Assembly (NCBI RefSeq): GCF_000430825.1
Contig: NZ_AUMT01000004.1
Coordinates: 248,001 to 312,000 of the forward strand
Origin: Chryseobacterium daeguense DSM 19388
GTDB lineage: Bacteria; Bacteroidota; Bacteroidia; Flavobacteriales; Weeksellaceae
Direction: 5' to 3'
DNA: 64,000 nucleotides
The notes beneath the pieces were generated by a model that was given only the letters and a program-made list of their open reading frames with translations, searched no databases and was not told the DNA's origin. Positions 1-7,751 of this stretch are shown piece by piece. How positions within the stretch are numbered: the stretch's first letter is position 1; each line of letters begins with the position of its first letter. A program made the translations under genes and the position numbers.

Positions 1-1
1 A

Positions 2-616
2 AAATTCCCAAACGTAACAGTAGATGCAATGTCTGAAATGGGTGATGATTTGAGAATCAACATCTTTGAAGAAGCAACAGCTAATCAGCAAAAAGTTCTT
101 TTGTTCTGGTATCCAAAAGATTTCACTTTCGTATGTCCGACTGAGCTTCACGCTTTCCAGGAGGCTTTAGGTGAATTCGAAAAAAGAAACACTAAAGTAA
201 TCGGTGCTTCTTGCGATACAAACGAAGTACACTTTGCATGGCTGAATGTTTCTAAAGACAACGGTGGAATTGAAGGTGTTACTTACCCGCTTTTGGCTGA
301 TACCCACAGACAATTGGCAAACTTATTGGGAATCGTAGATCAGGATTTCGAATACAATGAAGAAGGTGAAGAAGTTTTCACAGGTTCTAACGTAACGTAC
401 AGAGCAACTTATCTTATCGACGAAACAGGAAAAATTTTCCATGAGTCGGTAAACGATATGCCTCTTGGTAGAAACATAAAAGAATATTTAAGATTAATAG
501 ATGCTTATACTCACGTTCAAAAGCATGGCGAAGTTTGTCCTGCAAACTGGGAAGAAGGAAAAGAAGCTATGAAAGCTGACAGAAATTCTACCGCTGAGTA
601 TTTAGCAAAAAATTAA
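2..616 (+). CDS. 2-Cys peroxiredoxin (AhpC/Prx1 type), 5' end outside window
   Basis: Thiol peroxidase that reduces hydrogen peroxide and organic peroxides in the cytoplasm. The frame is open from base 2, and the residues before the first in-window Met (base 29) read as normal peroxiredoxin sequence (KFPNVTVDA), so the true start lies upstream and the Met at 29 is internal. The peroxidatic cysteine is in FTFVCPTE and the resolving cysteine is in the C-terminal GEVCPANW motif, which makes it a typical 2-Cys enzyme. The tail after the second Cys is long enough to swap between subunits. A thioredoxin gene follows, the natural reductant for such an enzyme. The family is certain; whether it is AhpC proper or another Prx1 member is not decided. 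Confidence 0.95.
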   Translation, partial: KFPNVTVDAMSEMGDDLRINIFEEATANQQKVLLFWYPKDFTFVCPTELHAFQEALGEFEKRNTKVIGASCDTNEVHFAWLNVSKDNGGIEGVTYPLLADTHRQLANLLGIVDQDFEYNEEGEEVFTGSNVTYRATYLIDETGKIFHESVNDMPLGRNIKEYLRLIDAYTHVQKHGEVCPANWEEGKEAMKADRNSTAEYLAKN

Positions 617-633
617 TATTTTAATTTTAATAT

Positions 634-720
634 AACAATGTAACAATCTAATAGTATAACAATTTTAAAATCAGTTTTTCGAATTGTTAGATTAGTAAAT
701 TTTTAGATTGTTACATTGTT
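634..720. repeat. Intergenic inverted repeat with 17-bp perfect arms
   Basis: The arms are 634-650 and 704-720, exact reverse complements of each other (aacaatgtaacaatcta on the left). An inner, less perfect pair (around 648-664 and 682-695) extends the pairing. The element fills the gap between the peroxiredoxin stop and the thioredoxin start. It has no run of T after the stem, so it is not an obvious intrinsic terminator. It resembles in design the palindromes at 18819, 21254 and 26550. Confidence 0.75.
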
Positions 721-743
721 TATTTGTTATAAAAAATAAACTT

Positions 744-1049
744 ATGTATACAGAATTAACAGAAGATACCCTGCAGAATATTGTAAACGACAATGAAAAA
801 GTTGTGGTACAGTATGGCGCAACATGGTGCGGAAACTGCAGAATTATGAAGCCGAAATTCAAAAAACTGGCATCGGAAAATGAAAGCATTCCTTTTCTTT
901 ACGTAGATGCAGAGAAATTACCGGAAAGCAGAAAATTAGCTAAAGTTGATAACCTTCCTACTTTCGCCATCTTCAAAAACGGAGAACTGGTAAATCAGGT
1001 TCAATCTAATCAGGCTGAAAGTTTAATTAATTTATTTAATGAATTATAA
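744..1049 (+). CDS. Thioredoxin-family protein
   Basis: Small cytoplasmic thiol-disulfide oxidoreductase of 101 residues with a thioredoxin fold. The active site is WCGNC in ATWCGNCRIMKP, followed by the cis-proline region (NLPTFAIFKNGE) typical of the family. The Asn between the cysteines replaces the usual Pro (WCGPC), which may shift the redox potential. I start it at base 744 (MYTEL) because an upstream in-frame codon would add twelve unrelated hydrophobic residues running into the inverted repeat. It sits between a peroxiredoxin and a small protein two bases further on, so it probably recycles that peroxiredoxin. Confidence 0.9.
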   Translation: MYTELTEDTLQNIVNDNEKVVVQYGATWCGNCRIMKPKFKKLASENESIPFLYVDAEKLPESRKLAKVDNLPTFAIFKNGELVNQVQSNQAESLINLFNEL

Positions 1050-1051
1050 TT

Positions 1052-1300
1052 ATGAAGCTACCCGTAATAAGACAGTTTTATCAAAATCAGACACCCGAAA
1101 ACCTTGAAAAAACTTTAGAAGTGCTGGAAAGCTTCTGCGAATTCAGAGGGACCAGTGAAGAGGACCTAAATGTTGCAGGAGAATTAATTACGAACATCTG
1201 CGGAGCCCTGGAAGTTCACGCTAATGTACAAAACGGGATGAGTGAAAAGGATGCTTTAAACTCATTTGCCCAAAAGGTTTTAGGATCGATTGATAAATAA
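1052..1300 (+). CDS. Small conserved protein linked to peroxiredoxin/thioredoxin (DUF6952-like)
   Basis: An 82-residue soluble, acidic, probably helical protein. It starts two bases after the thioredoxin stop, so the two are almost surely co-translated. No catalytic motif is visible. It has two cysteines (in SFCEFRG and NICGALE) that could take part in redox exchange. From memory, Flavobacteriia carry a family of this size (DUF6952) in the same position behind a peroxiredoxin and thioredoxin; I cannot check this here. The function is unknown, and a role in peroxide defence is inferred only from the operon. Confidence 0.75.
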   Translation: MKLPVIRQFYQNQTPENLEKTLEVLESFCEFRGTSEEDLNVAGELITNICGALEVHANVQNGMSEKDALNSFAQKVLGSIDK

Positions 1301-1356
1301 TTTTTTGATTAAAATAAAGATTTAATAATTAAAAATTATTTACCCATATAAAAAAT

Positions 1357-1386
1357 AAAATCCCGATGAAAACATCAGGATTTTTT
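1357..1386. terminator. Bidirectional intrinsic terminator
   Basis: The stem pairs tcccgatg (1361-1368) with catcagga (1373-1380) around an aaaa loop, with one wobble pair. It is preceded by A-rich bases and followed by T6, so it can serve the thioredoxin operon on the plus strand and the convergent BI-1 gene on the minus strand. Confidence 0.8.
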
Positions 1387-1445
1387 GGGTTTAAAATGAA
1401 TTATAAAAATTTATAACTTATAACTCATAATTGATAACTTCTAAA

Positions 1446-2132
1446 TCAGCTTCTTCTGCTCATTAAAATACTTAAAATATACCAGAATAAAAGCATAATT
1501 GAAGCAAAAAGCTGTAATGAAGCTCCCACATACTGGTTCGTTAAATAAGCATCTTTAAGCTTGCTTGTCTGATACAAAATAGTTGCAGAAGCTAAAATTA
1601 CCATTCCTACCGAGAACCAAAGCCCAAGATTGAAACCGAAAAGCATTCCGCCAACGATCAGTCCAAGAGAAATAAATCCACCGATTACGATGATATTTCT
1701 TAAAAATGAAAAGTCTCTTTTCGAAGTAAATGCAATTACAGAGATTCCTGCAAACATAGCTACCGTTAATGTAGCCGCCTGGAAAATCACTTGTCCTCCG
1801 GAATATACCGCCGCGATATAGATTAAAGGAAGGAAGATTACCGCTTCCAATACCACATAAAATGCAAGCCCGAAATACTGGGTAGATCTGTTTAAGGACA
1901 ACGACCATTTTGTAGCCAATACCGAAGCCAGCCAAAACACGCCAATAATCAGCAGCCAGGCAAATCTTTGCGCAAACATCGCAACAATAAGCCTTTCCGG
2001 CACAATTTTTAATAAAAGTGTTTCAACCCCGATAAATGCAAGGATTGACAAAGCAACGTGCAGATACGTTTTCTTGTAAAATTCAGCCTTTTCAACATCC
2101 GAAGAATGTGCGACTAAAACATCTGTCATCAT
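1446..2132 (-). CDS. Bax inhibitor-1/YccA family membrane protein
   Basis: Integral membrane protein of 228 residues with about seven hydrophobic segments spread through the whole length. The conserved BI-1 pattern is visible: a first helix after a soluble N-terminus (KAEFYKKTYLHVALSILAF), the central stretch QAATLTVAMFAGIS, and the late segment ending in TSKLKDAYLTNQY, which corresponds to the family's cytoplasmic motif near the last helix. Bacterial members are proposed pH-sensitive calcium leak channels or FtsH-associated quality-control proteins. The start could be either of two adjacent Met codons. Monocistronic by spacing. Confidence 0.88.
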   Translation of the reverse strand: MMTDVLVAHSSDVEKAEFYKKTYLHVALSILAFIGVETLLLKIVPERLIVAMFAQRFAWLLIIGVFWLASVLATKWSLSLNRSTQYFGLAFYVVLEAVIFLPLIYIAAVYSGGQVIFQAATLTVAMFAGISVIAFTSKRDFSFLRNIIVIGGFISLGLIVGGMLFGFNLGLWFSVGMVILASATILYQTSKLKDAYLTNQYVGASLQLFASIMLLFWYILSILMSRRS

Positions 2133-2234
2133 AGTTATTTTGATTAAATTATTTAATTCTTTTAGCTGTAAGTAGTAAGCTTAAAAACAAGCAGGCAGTT
2201 TTTTTCCAATCCGCCATTACCTATTACCTATAAA

Positions 2235-2681
2235 TCATTCGCTATATTCCGGTTTTACACCTAGAATTTTTCCGTCATTTTCAAAAATCACCGTAATAAT
2301 ATCCCTCGGTGAAGCTGATTTGTCATCAGCATATTTATATTGAATGGCCGGATATGTTTCATTATCCAGAAGCTTCTGGTAACCGGATTTATATACCTCC
2401 GTTTTCCTTTCAAAACTTATGCCGCCGGAAAGTTTTTCAATCATATTGTCATCAACGATATCTTTTACCTTATCTGAAATTAAAGAATTCACAGCCTGTT
2501 TATCAGAAGTCTTCAAAGCAGCGACAAACTTCAGAAACTGCTTATTATAGGATTCTATTTTATCCTTAGTCAATTCAGAAGTCAGCTCAATTTTTTTGCT
2601 TTCCACAACTTTAATATGGCTGTTTTGCGAAAACCCCAATTGAAATGCTGCAATGGCAAGAATTAGCGATATTTTTTTCAT
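2235..2681 (-). CDS. Secreted protein of unknown function, 148 aa
   Basis: Begins with a clear Sec signal peptide (MKKISLILAIAAFQLGFSQ) with likely cleavage near residue 18. The mature part of about 130 residues is soluble, lysine-rich and mixed alpha/beta, with a pattern (helical first half, then an ISDKVKDIVDD segment and a C-terminal strand ITVIFENDGKILGV) reminiscent of small NTF2-like or DUF3887-type domains. This resemblance is only by eye. There is no lipobox, so it is probably periplasmic or exported. It lies between a BI-1 gene and an acyl-CoA reductase, on the same strand but not tightly coupled. Confidence 0.7.
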   Translation of the reverse strand: MKKISLILAIAAFQLGFSQNSHIKVVESKKIELTSELTKDKIESYNKQFLKFVAALKTSDKQAVNSLISDKVKDIVDDNMIEKLSGGISFERKTEVYKSGYQKLLDNETYPAIQYKYADDKSASPRDIITVIFENDGKILGVKPEYSE

Positions 2682-2719
2682 AATAATGGATTGATTGGTT
2701 GATGGTAAGTTACGAAGAT

Positions 2720-3754
2720 TTATATTAATGATAAAAATTTCATTGTATCCACATTATCTGCGTACGTATCTAAGCCGGGATTCTGTGCCTCTCCAAAAGC
2801 TATTGAATCAAAGCCAAGCTCATTTTTTCCTACAATACATTGAATATTCTCTTCATTTTCAGCGATAAAAGCTTTCACATCATCCAAAGAGGAATATCTG
2901 CTGAAATTAATTACAGAAAGCGGACTGAAAAGTTTATCATCTTCTTTCAGCATTACAAAATTATTGTCCCAGAATTTATCCTGATTTAATAGGTAAACAG
3001 CCCTGTTATAATCATAATTGTTAGCATATTTATTATGATTGATGATATCCTGGAAATTTAAAAAGCTCTCAAATAACCTGTCAATTAAAAAATCCTGTGG
3101 AATGAAAAGTCTTGTTACATTTCTGCAGCCCAACCCAAAATACTGGAAAATATCTTTCGCCAGTAATTGCAGTTCTTCTTCCGTTTCATCACCTTTCAAT
3201 ACAGCAATTGAAGTTCTGTTTTTTCTGATAATATGTAAATGATTCTTAAAATAATATTCCAGATATCTGGCCGTATTATTACTTCCGGTAGCAATTACAG
3301 CATCAAAATTTTCCAACCTTTCCACAAATTCAAATTCCACATTTCCTTCTGAGAACTCCTTCCATTTTTTCAGGAAAAAAGGCACCATATACCTGTCTTT
3401 AGATGACAATTTTATCACCGGGATATGATTGCTCAGTACCACGGAGATCACATCGTGAAGGCCTACCAATGGGATATTCCCTGCCAGAATAAGACCTACT
3501 CTTTTGGTAATTTTAGAGATAGGATAATTTTTCAGCCAGTTTTTAATATTATCTTCAGTCAGAAGTTCTGCCCACTGATTTAAAGCAAACTTTTGATTAT
3601 CAATGGTAAACCACGGATTTTCAATTTCTGATTTCTTTAATAATAATTCAAAATCAGAATCATTCTCATTGTAATCCTCTTTATTCTTTGCTAAAAAGTC
3701 TTTAATATATTGGCTAAGTCTCGTAAGTCCTAAAACTTGATTTTCGATATTCAT
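2720..3754 (-). CDS. Acyl-CoA reductase, LuxC family
   Basis: A 344-residue enzyme of the LuxC family (aldehyde dehydrogenase superfamily), which reduces acyl groups bound through a cysteine thioester to aldehydes with NADPH. Recognisable blocks are the nucleotide-binding region RVGLILAGNIPLVGLHDV, the SSKDRYMVPFF segment, and YFGLGCRNVTRLFIP, where the Cys is the likely acyl-accepting nucleophile. There is no luxA/luxB nearby, so bioluminescence is not implied. The gene is divergent from a dicluster ferredoxin 59 bp away and next to serC/serA, a neighbourhood I recognise from other Bacteroidota. The physiological substrate is unknown. Confidence 0.88.
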   Translation of the reverse strand: MNIENQVLGLTRLSQYIKDFLAKNKEDYNENDSDFELLLKKSEIENPWFTIDNQKFALNQWAELLTEDNIKNWLKNYPISKITKRVGLILAGNIPLVGLHDVISVVLSNHIPVIKLSSKDRYMVPFFLKKWKEFSEGNVEFEFVERLENFDAVIATGSNNTARYLEYYFKNHLHIIRKNRTSIAVLKGDETEEELQLLAKDIFQYFGLGCRNVTRLFIPQDFLIDRLFESFLNFQDIINHNKYANNYDYNRAVYLLNQDKFWDNNFVMLKEDDKLFSPLSVINFSRYSSLDDVKAFIAENEENIQCIVGKNELGFDSIAFGEAQNPGLDTYADNVDTMKFLSLI

Positions 3755-3782
3755 AATTACTGTAAAATTGGGGAATATTTTG

Positions 3783-3790
3783 TAATTTTG
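3783..3790 (+). promoter_or_regulatory. Candidate Bacteroidota -7 box (TAATTTTG)
   Basis: An exact match to TAnnTTTG lies 24 bp before the ferredoxin start, in the divergent gap between luxC and the ferredoxin. The -33 element is not clear. Supported only by sequence match and position. Confidence 0.45.
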
Positions 3791-3813
3791 TGCAAATTTA
3801 AAAAAAATTAGCG

Positions 3814-4164
3814 ATGGCTATTAAAATAACTGATGAATGCATTAATTGCGGAGCCTGCGAACCAGAATGCCCAAACAATGCAATATATGAAGGAGCAGTA
3901 GATTGGAAAGCTTCGGAAGGTACTGAACTTAAGGGTACCGTAACATTACCATCGGGATTGACTGTAGATGCTGATGCGCCGCAAGAGCCTGTAAGTGATG
4001 ATGTATACTTCATTGTAACAGACAAATGTACAGAATGTAAGGGCTTCCATGAAGAGCCGCAATGTGCTGCGGTTTGCCCGGTAGACTGCTGCGTTCCGGA
4101 TGAGGATCATATAGAGTCTGAAGAAGCACTGCTAAACAAAAAGGCATTCTTACACGGTGAATAA
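3814..4164 (+). CDS. 4Fe-4S dicluster ferredoxin
   Basis: A 116-residue low-potential electron carrier. The first cluster motif is CINCGACEPEC near residues 10-20. The second is split by an insertion (CTECKGFHEEPQCAAVCP), with further cysteines in VDCC. This is the YfhL/Alvin-type arrangement, with an acidic loop between the two halves. It sits at the head of the serC-serA-DUF1015 group but is separated from serC by a good terminator, so it is likely its own transcript. Its redox partner is not apparent; the divergent LuxC-type reductase is a possibility from position only. Confidence 0.92.
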   Translation: MAIKITDECINCGACEPECPNNAIYEGAVDWKASEGTELKGTVTLPSGLTVDADAPQEPVSDDVYFIVTDKCTECKGFHEEPQCAAVCPVDCCVPDEDHIESEEALLNKKAFLHGE

Positions 4165-4170
4165 AATACG

Positions 4171-4200
4171 CCGTCTCATAGATTATGGGACGGTTTTTTT
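4171..4200 (+). terminator. Intrinsic terminator after ferredoxin
   Basis: The stem pairs ccgtctcat with atgggacgg (one G-T pair) and is followed by T7. It lies 7 bp after the ferredoxin stop. Confidence 0.85.
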
Positions 4201-4285
4201 AGCCAAAAATTCTAATAAGTGTAATTTAATAGATTAAAAATGAAACTGTAAGCGCAAAACGTTTACAAATCAAAAAAATAAAAAT

Positions 4286-5350
4286 ATGAGCAAAAAGCAC
4301 AACTTTAGCGCGGGACCATGCATCTTACCTCAGGAAGTTTTCGAAAAATCTGCGCAGGCAATCTTAGATTTTAACGGTATTGGCCTTTCCCTTCTGGAAA
4401 TTTCGCACAGAAGCAAAGATTTCGTGGCGGTAATGGATGAAGCGCGTGCCATCGTAAAAAGACTGATGAACCTGGGTGATGATTATGAAGTGTTATACCT
4501 TGGAGGTGGTGCAAGCCTGCAATTTGCGATGGTTCCTTACAACCTGATGAAAGTTGGCGGAAAAGCGGCATATACAGATACGGGAACCTGGGCTGCAGGA
4601 GCCATCAAAGAAGCAAAAAAAGTTGGAACTGTGGATGTTGTAGGTTCTTCCAAAGAAGCAAACTACTCTTTTATTCCAAAAGACTACACGGTAGGTTCGG
4701 AATATGATTATTTCCACTGTACTTCAAACAATACCATCTACGGAACCCAGATGAAATCTTTTCCGGAAGTGGATACGCTGATGGTTTGTGATATGAGCTC
4801 TGATATTTTTTCAAGACAATTAGACTTTTCAAAATTTGATTTAATATATGCCGGTGCCCAGAAAAATATGGGACCTGCAGGGGTAACTTTAGTGGTTATT
4901 AAAAAAGAAATCCTGGGTAAGACCGGAAGAGAAAATATGTTCTCGATTCTGGATTACTCACAGCATATTGCTAAAGAATCTATGTACAATACACCGCCGG
5001 TTTTCCCTGTTTATGCTTCTTTACTGACGCTTCAGCATTTGGAAAACAATGGAGGGATTGCCGCAGCAGAAGCAAGAAACGAAGCGAAAGCAAAGCTTTT
5101 ATATGACGCGATAGACAGTAATCCTTTATTTGAAACGTTTTGTGTGAAGGAAGACCGCTCATTGATGAATGTCTCATTCAAATTAGTTGATGAAAGCAAA
5201 AAAGAAGAATTTGATGCAGCATGGAAAGCAGCCAATATCAGCGGACTGAACGGACACAGAAGTTTAGGAGGCTACAGAGCAAGCTTATACAATGCTTTAC
5301 CTATCGAAAGCGTGCAGGTTTTAGTGGATGTAATGAATTCTATTAAATAA
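4286..5350 (+). CDS. serC: Phosphoserine aminotransferase
   Basis: PLP enzyme that converts 3-phosphohydroxypyruvate and glutamate to O-phosphoserine and 2-oxoglutarate, the second step of serine synthesis. It is also usable in the pyridoxal-phosphate route. The N-terminus (KHNFSAGPCILP) and the GGGASLQFAMVPYNL block are diagnostic. The PLP lysine is in YAGAQKNMGPAG, and the C-terminal NGHRSLGGYRASLYNA motif binds the substrate phosphate. Its length of 354 residues is normal. serA follows on the same strand 135 bp downstream, then a DUF1015 gene three bases after that. Confidence 0.96.
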   Translation: MSKKHNFSAGPCILPQEVFEKSAQAILDFNGIGLSLLEISHRSKDFVAVMDEARAIVKRLMNLGDDYEVLYLGGGASLQFAMVPYNLMKVGGKAAYTDTGTWAAGAIKEAKKVGTVDVVGSSKEANYSFIPKDYTVGSEYDYFHCTSNNTIYGTQMKSFPEVDTLMVCDMSSDIFSRQLDFSKFDLIYAGAQKNMGPAGVTLVVIKKEILGKTGRENMFSILDYSQHIAKESMYNTPPVFPVYASLLTLQHLENNGGIAAAEARNEAKAKLLYDAIDSNPLFETFCVKEDRSLMNVSFKLVDESKKEEFDAAWKAANISGLNGHRSLGGYRASLYNALPIESVQVLVDVMNSIK

Positions 5351-5485
5351 TTTAAAGATCTAAAATTCAAACATTTAAGAATTTTCTAATGGTTATTGAG
5401 CGTTATTTTAAATTTTCTTAATTTGCGCAACTGTTTAAATTTTTAAATAATTCAATCTTTAAATTTTTGAATAAAATATAAAACC

Positions 5486-6448
5486 ATGAAAGTTTTAGCT
5501 AACGACGGTATTTCGAAAGCAGGAGAACAGGCATTGAAAGATGCAGGAATTGAAGTCCTGGACAACAGGGTTGCGCAGGATCATGTGATCAATTTCATCA
5601 ACGAGAATAATGTAGACGTTCTTTTGGTAAGAAGTGCTACGAAAGTAAGGCAAAATCTCATTGATGCATGCCCCAATCTGAAAATTATCGGAAGAGGCGG
5701 CATTGGGATGGATAATATTGATGTGGAATATGCTATTGACAAAGGACTTTATGTGATCAATACGCCTACAGCATCATCAAAATCTGTGGCAGAACTGGTT
5801 TTTGCACACTTCTTTTCACTGGCGAGATTTCTTCATGAATCGAACAGATTAATGCCACTGGAAGGGGAAACACATTTTGATGCCATGAAGAAGTCTTTCA
5901 GCAAAGCGTATGAACTTTCAGGTAAAACATTGGGAGTCATTGGTTTTGGAAGCATCGGGCAGGAGGTTGTGAAAATGGGAATTGCTTTGGGAATGAAAAT
6001 TAAGGTGTTAACTAGAAAACCCAGAACGGAAGTTTTAAGCTTAGAATTTTTTGACGGGCAGAAGGTTAATTTTGAAATTACTTCCAGCAATGATATGGAT
6101 GAGTTTCTTAAAGAAGCGGATTTCATCAGCATCAATACGCCAAAAACGAATGAATATATCATAGACACGCCTCAATTTGAAAAGATGAAAGACGGAGTCT
6201 ACATTGTAAATACTGCAAGAGGCGGGGTTATTAATGAAGTTGCATTGGTGGATTTCATAGATTACGGAAAAGTGGCAGGTGCTGCCCTTGATGTTTTTGA
6301 AAAAGAGCCTAATCCGGAAGTTATTTTACTCATGAATCCAGCGCTTTCACTCTCTCCGCATGTTGGAGGAAATACGGTGGATGCCCAGGAAAAAATCGGG
6401 GTAGAGCTTGCAGAACAAATTATTAAGATAAAAGAAACTATAAAATAA
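5486..6448 (+). CDS. serA: D-3-phosphoglycerate dehydrogenase (short form, no ACT domain)
   Basis: NAD-dependent D-2-hydroxyacid dehydrogenase of 320 residues. The Rossmann motif is GVIGFGSIGQEV. The catalytic Arg is in VNTARGGVINE, the Glu in DVFEKEPNPE and the His in LSPHVGGNT. The chain stops at the end of the catalytic domain and lacks the C-terminal ACT regulatory domain of E. coli SerA, so serine feedback by that route is absent. Position after serC supports the phosphoglycerate substrate over other hydroxyacids. An AT-rich gap of 135 bp before it contains a weak partial inverted repeat. Confidence 0.9.
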   Translation: MKVLANDGISKAGEQALKDAGIEVLDNRVAQDHVINFINENNVDVLLVRSATKVRQNLIDACPNLKIIGRGGIGMDNIDVEYAIDKGLYVINTPTASSKSVAELVFAHFFSLARFLHESNRLMPLEGETHFDAMKKSFSKAYELSGKTLGVIGFGSIGQEVVKMGIALGMKIKVLTRKPRTEVLSLEFFDGQKVNFEITSSNDMDEFLKEADFISINTPKTNEYIIDTPQFEKMKDGVYIVNTARGGVINEVALVDFIDYGKVAGAALDVFEKEPNPEVILLMNPALSLSPHVGGNTVDAQEKIGVELAEQIIKIKETIK

Positions 6449-6451
6449 AAT

Positions 6452-7696
6452 ATGCCTGTTTTTAAACCTTTTCGTGGAATCAGACCTCATAAAGACTATG
6501 AAAGCACTTTTCCCACTCACCCACTCGATAATTTTACGCAGGAGGAAATAGCGGAAAAAGCGCAAGTTGAAAATACTTATATCAACATGATAAAACCTTA
6601 TGTTGTAAGTAAATCCAAAGATATTGACAGGAACCTGAGGAAAATCAGATCCACTTTTGAAGAGCTTCTGGATGAGAATAAGCTTGTTCAGGACAATTCT
6701 GCATACTATCTTTATGAGCAAATTTACCCTAACAAACAGGTTTTCAGGGGACTGTTGGGACTAGCAAGCATAGAAGATTTCTGGAACGGCAAAATCAAGA
6801 GACACGAAAGCACAATACCTCAAAAGAAAGAAAAGCTGGCGCATTATCTTGAAAAAGTAAACCTTCAGGCAGAACCTGTATTGCTCACCTATCCTGCCAA
6901 TTCCAAGATCGAGCTTCTGATGAATCATGAGGAAAAAAATGTTCCTATTTTCAATCATGTGGATTCAAAAGGGATCAGACATAAAATCTGGCGAATTGAT
7001 AACCGTCTGAAGCTTCAGCAGTTTAAAGAAGTCATTGACCAGATTGATGCCTTTTACATTGCAGACGGGCACCACAGGATAGGCTCCACAGCATTGAATG
7101 CAAAACATCAGAAAGACAAAAACAAAAGACATAACGGAACGGAAGCATATAATTTTGTTTACAGTTTCATAGTTTCCAACCAATCTATTAAAATTCACGA
7201 TTACAACAGGCTTGTAACAGACCTTAACGGCTTACCCACAGAAGTTTTCCTTAAAGAGCTGGAGCAATATTTTTTAATCCACGAAAAAGGTGAAACCGCT
7301 TATTACCCGTCACAGAAATTCCATATTTCCATGTATCTTGACGGTAAATTCTACTCTCTTCACGTAAAGCATGATCTTCGTTCAAAAGAAATGTCATTGG
7401 ATAATCTTGATCATCATCTTTTGGATAAATATATATTTAAAAATATTTTAAAAATTGAAGATCCTGACAGTTCAGAAAAAATTGCTTATATAAAAGGTAA
7501 TTCGAGTATTGATGGGATCAATCAGATCAAAGAAAAAATTGACAGCGGTGAAGGCAAAGTAGGATTCGGGATTTATCCGGTAAGCTTTAATGATATGATA
7601 AAAATTTCAGATTTAAAGCTGAGCATGCCTCCGAAATGTACTTTTATTGAGCCAAAATTGGTTACAGCATTGTTAATGTACGACATGAAACCTTAA
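6452..7696 (+). CDS. DUF1015 family protein, serine-pathway neighbour
   Basis: A 414-residue cytoplasmic protein of the DUF1015 family. The hallmark is IADGHHRIGS, with ADGHHR at about residues 204-209, resembling the phosphate/nucleotide-binding motif of ParB-fold kinases. The N-terminal region KPFRGIRPHKDYE is also typical. It starts three bases after serA stops and is surely co-expressed with it. From memory, the ParB-like fold includes SbnI and the archaeal free-serine kinase SerK, which make O-phosphoserine. That, together with the operon, suggests a role on serine or phosphoserine, but no activity is shown by the sequence. No phosphoserine phosphatase gene is seen in this window. Confidence 0.85.
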   Translation: MPVFKPFRGIRPHKDYESTFPTHPLDNFTQEEIAEKAQVENTYINMIKPYVVSKSKDIDRNLRKIRSTFEELLDENKLVQDNSAYYLYEQIYPNKQVFRGLLGLASIEDFWNGKIKRHESTIPQKKEKLAHYLEKVNLQAEPVLLTYPANSKIELLMNHEEKNVPIFNHVDSKGIRHKIWRIDNRLKLQQFKEVIDQIDAFYIADGHHRIGSTALNAKHQKDKNKRHNGTEAYNFVYSFIVSNQSIKIHDYNRLVTDLNGLPTEVFLKELEQYFLIHEKGETAYYPSQKFHISMYLDGKFYSLHVKHDLRSKEMSLDNLDHHLLDKYIFKNILKIEDPDSSEKIAYIKGNSSIDGINQIKEKIDSGEGKVGFGIYPVSFNDMIKISDLKLSMPPKCTFIEPKLVTALLMYDMKP

Positions 7697-7751
7697 AAAA
7701 TTCCTATTTTTTCCCTACTTTTATCAGCGGAAAAGATAAGGTAAATAAAAA

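Noticed and set aside
2720-3754. LuxC as evidence of bioluminescence
   Set aside because: No luxA, luxB, luxD or luxE in the window; LuxC-type reductases are common in non-luminous Bacteroidota.
4250-4272. gtaagcgcaaaacgtttac before serC as an operator
   Set aside because: Only four outer bases pair well on each side and the centre does not match, so the symmetry may be chance.
5350-5485. Inverted repeat between serC and serA
   Set aside because: Only about ten bases match, in very AT-rich DNA; not convincing as an element.
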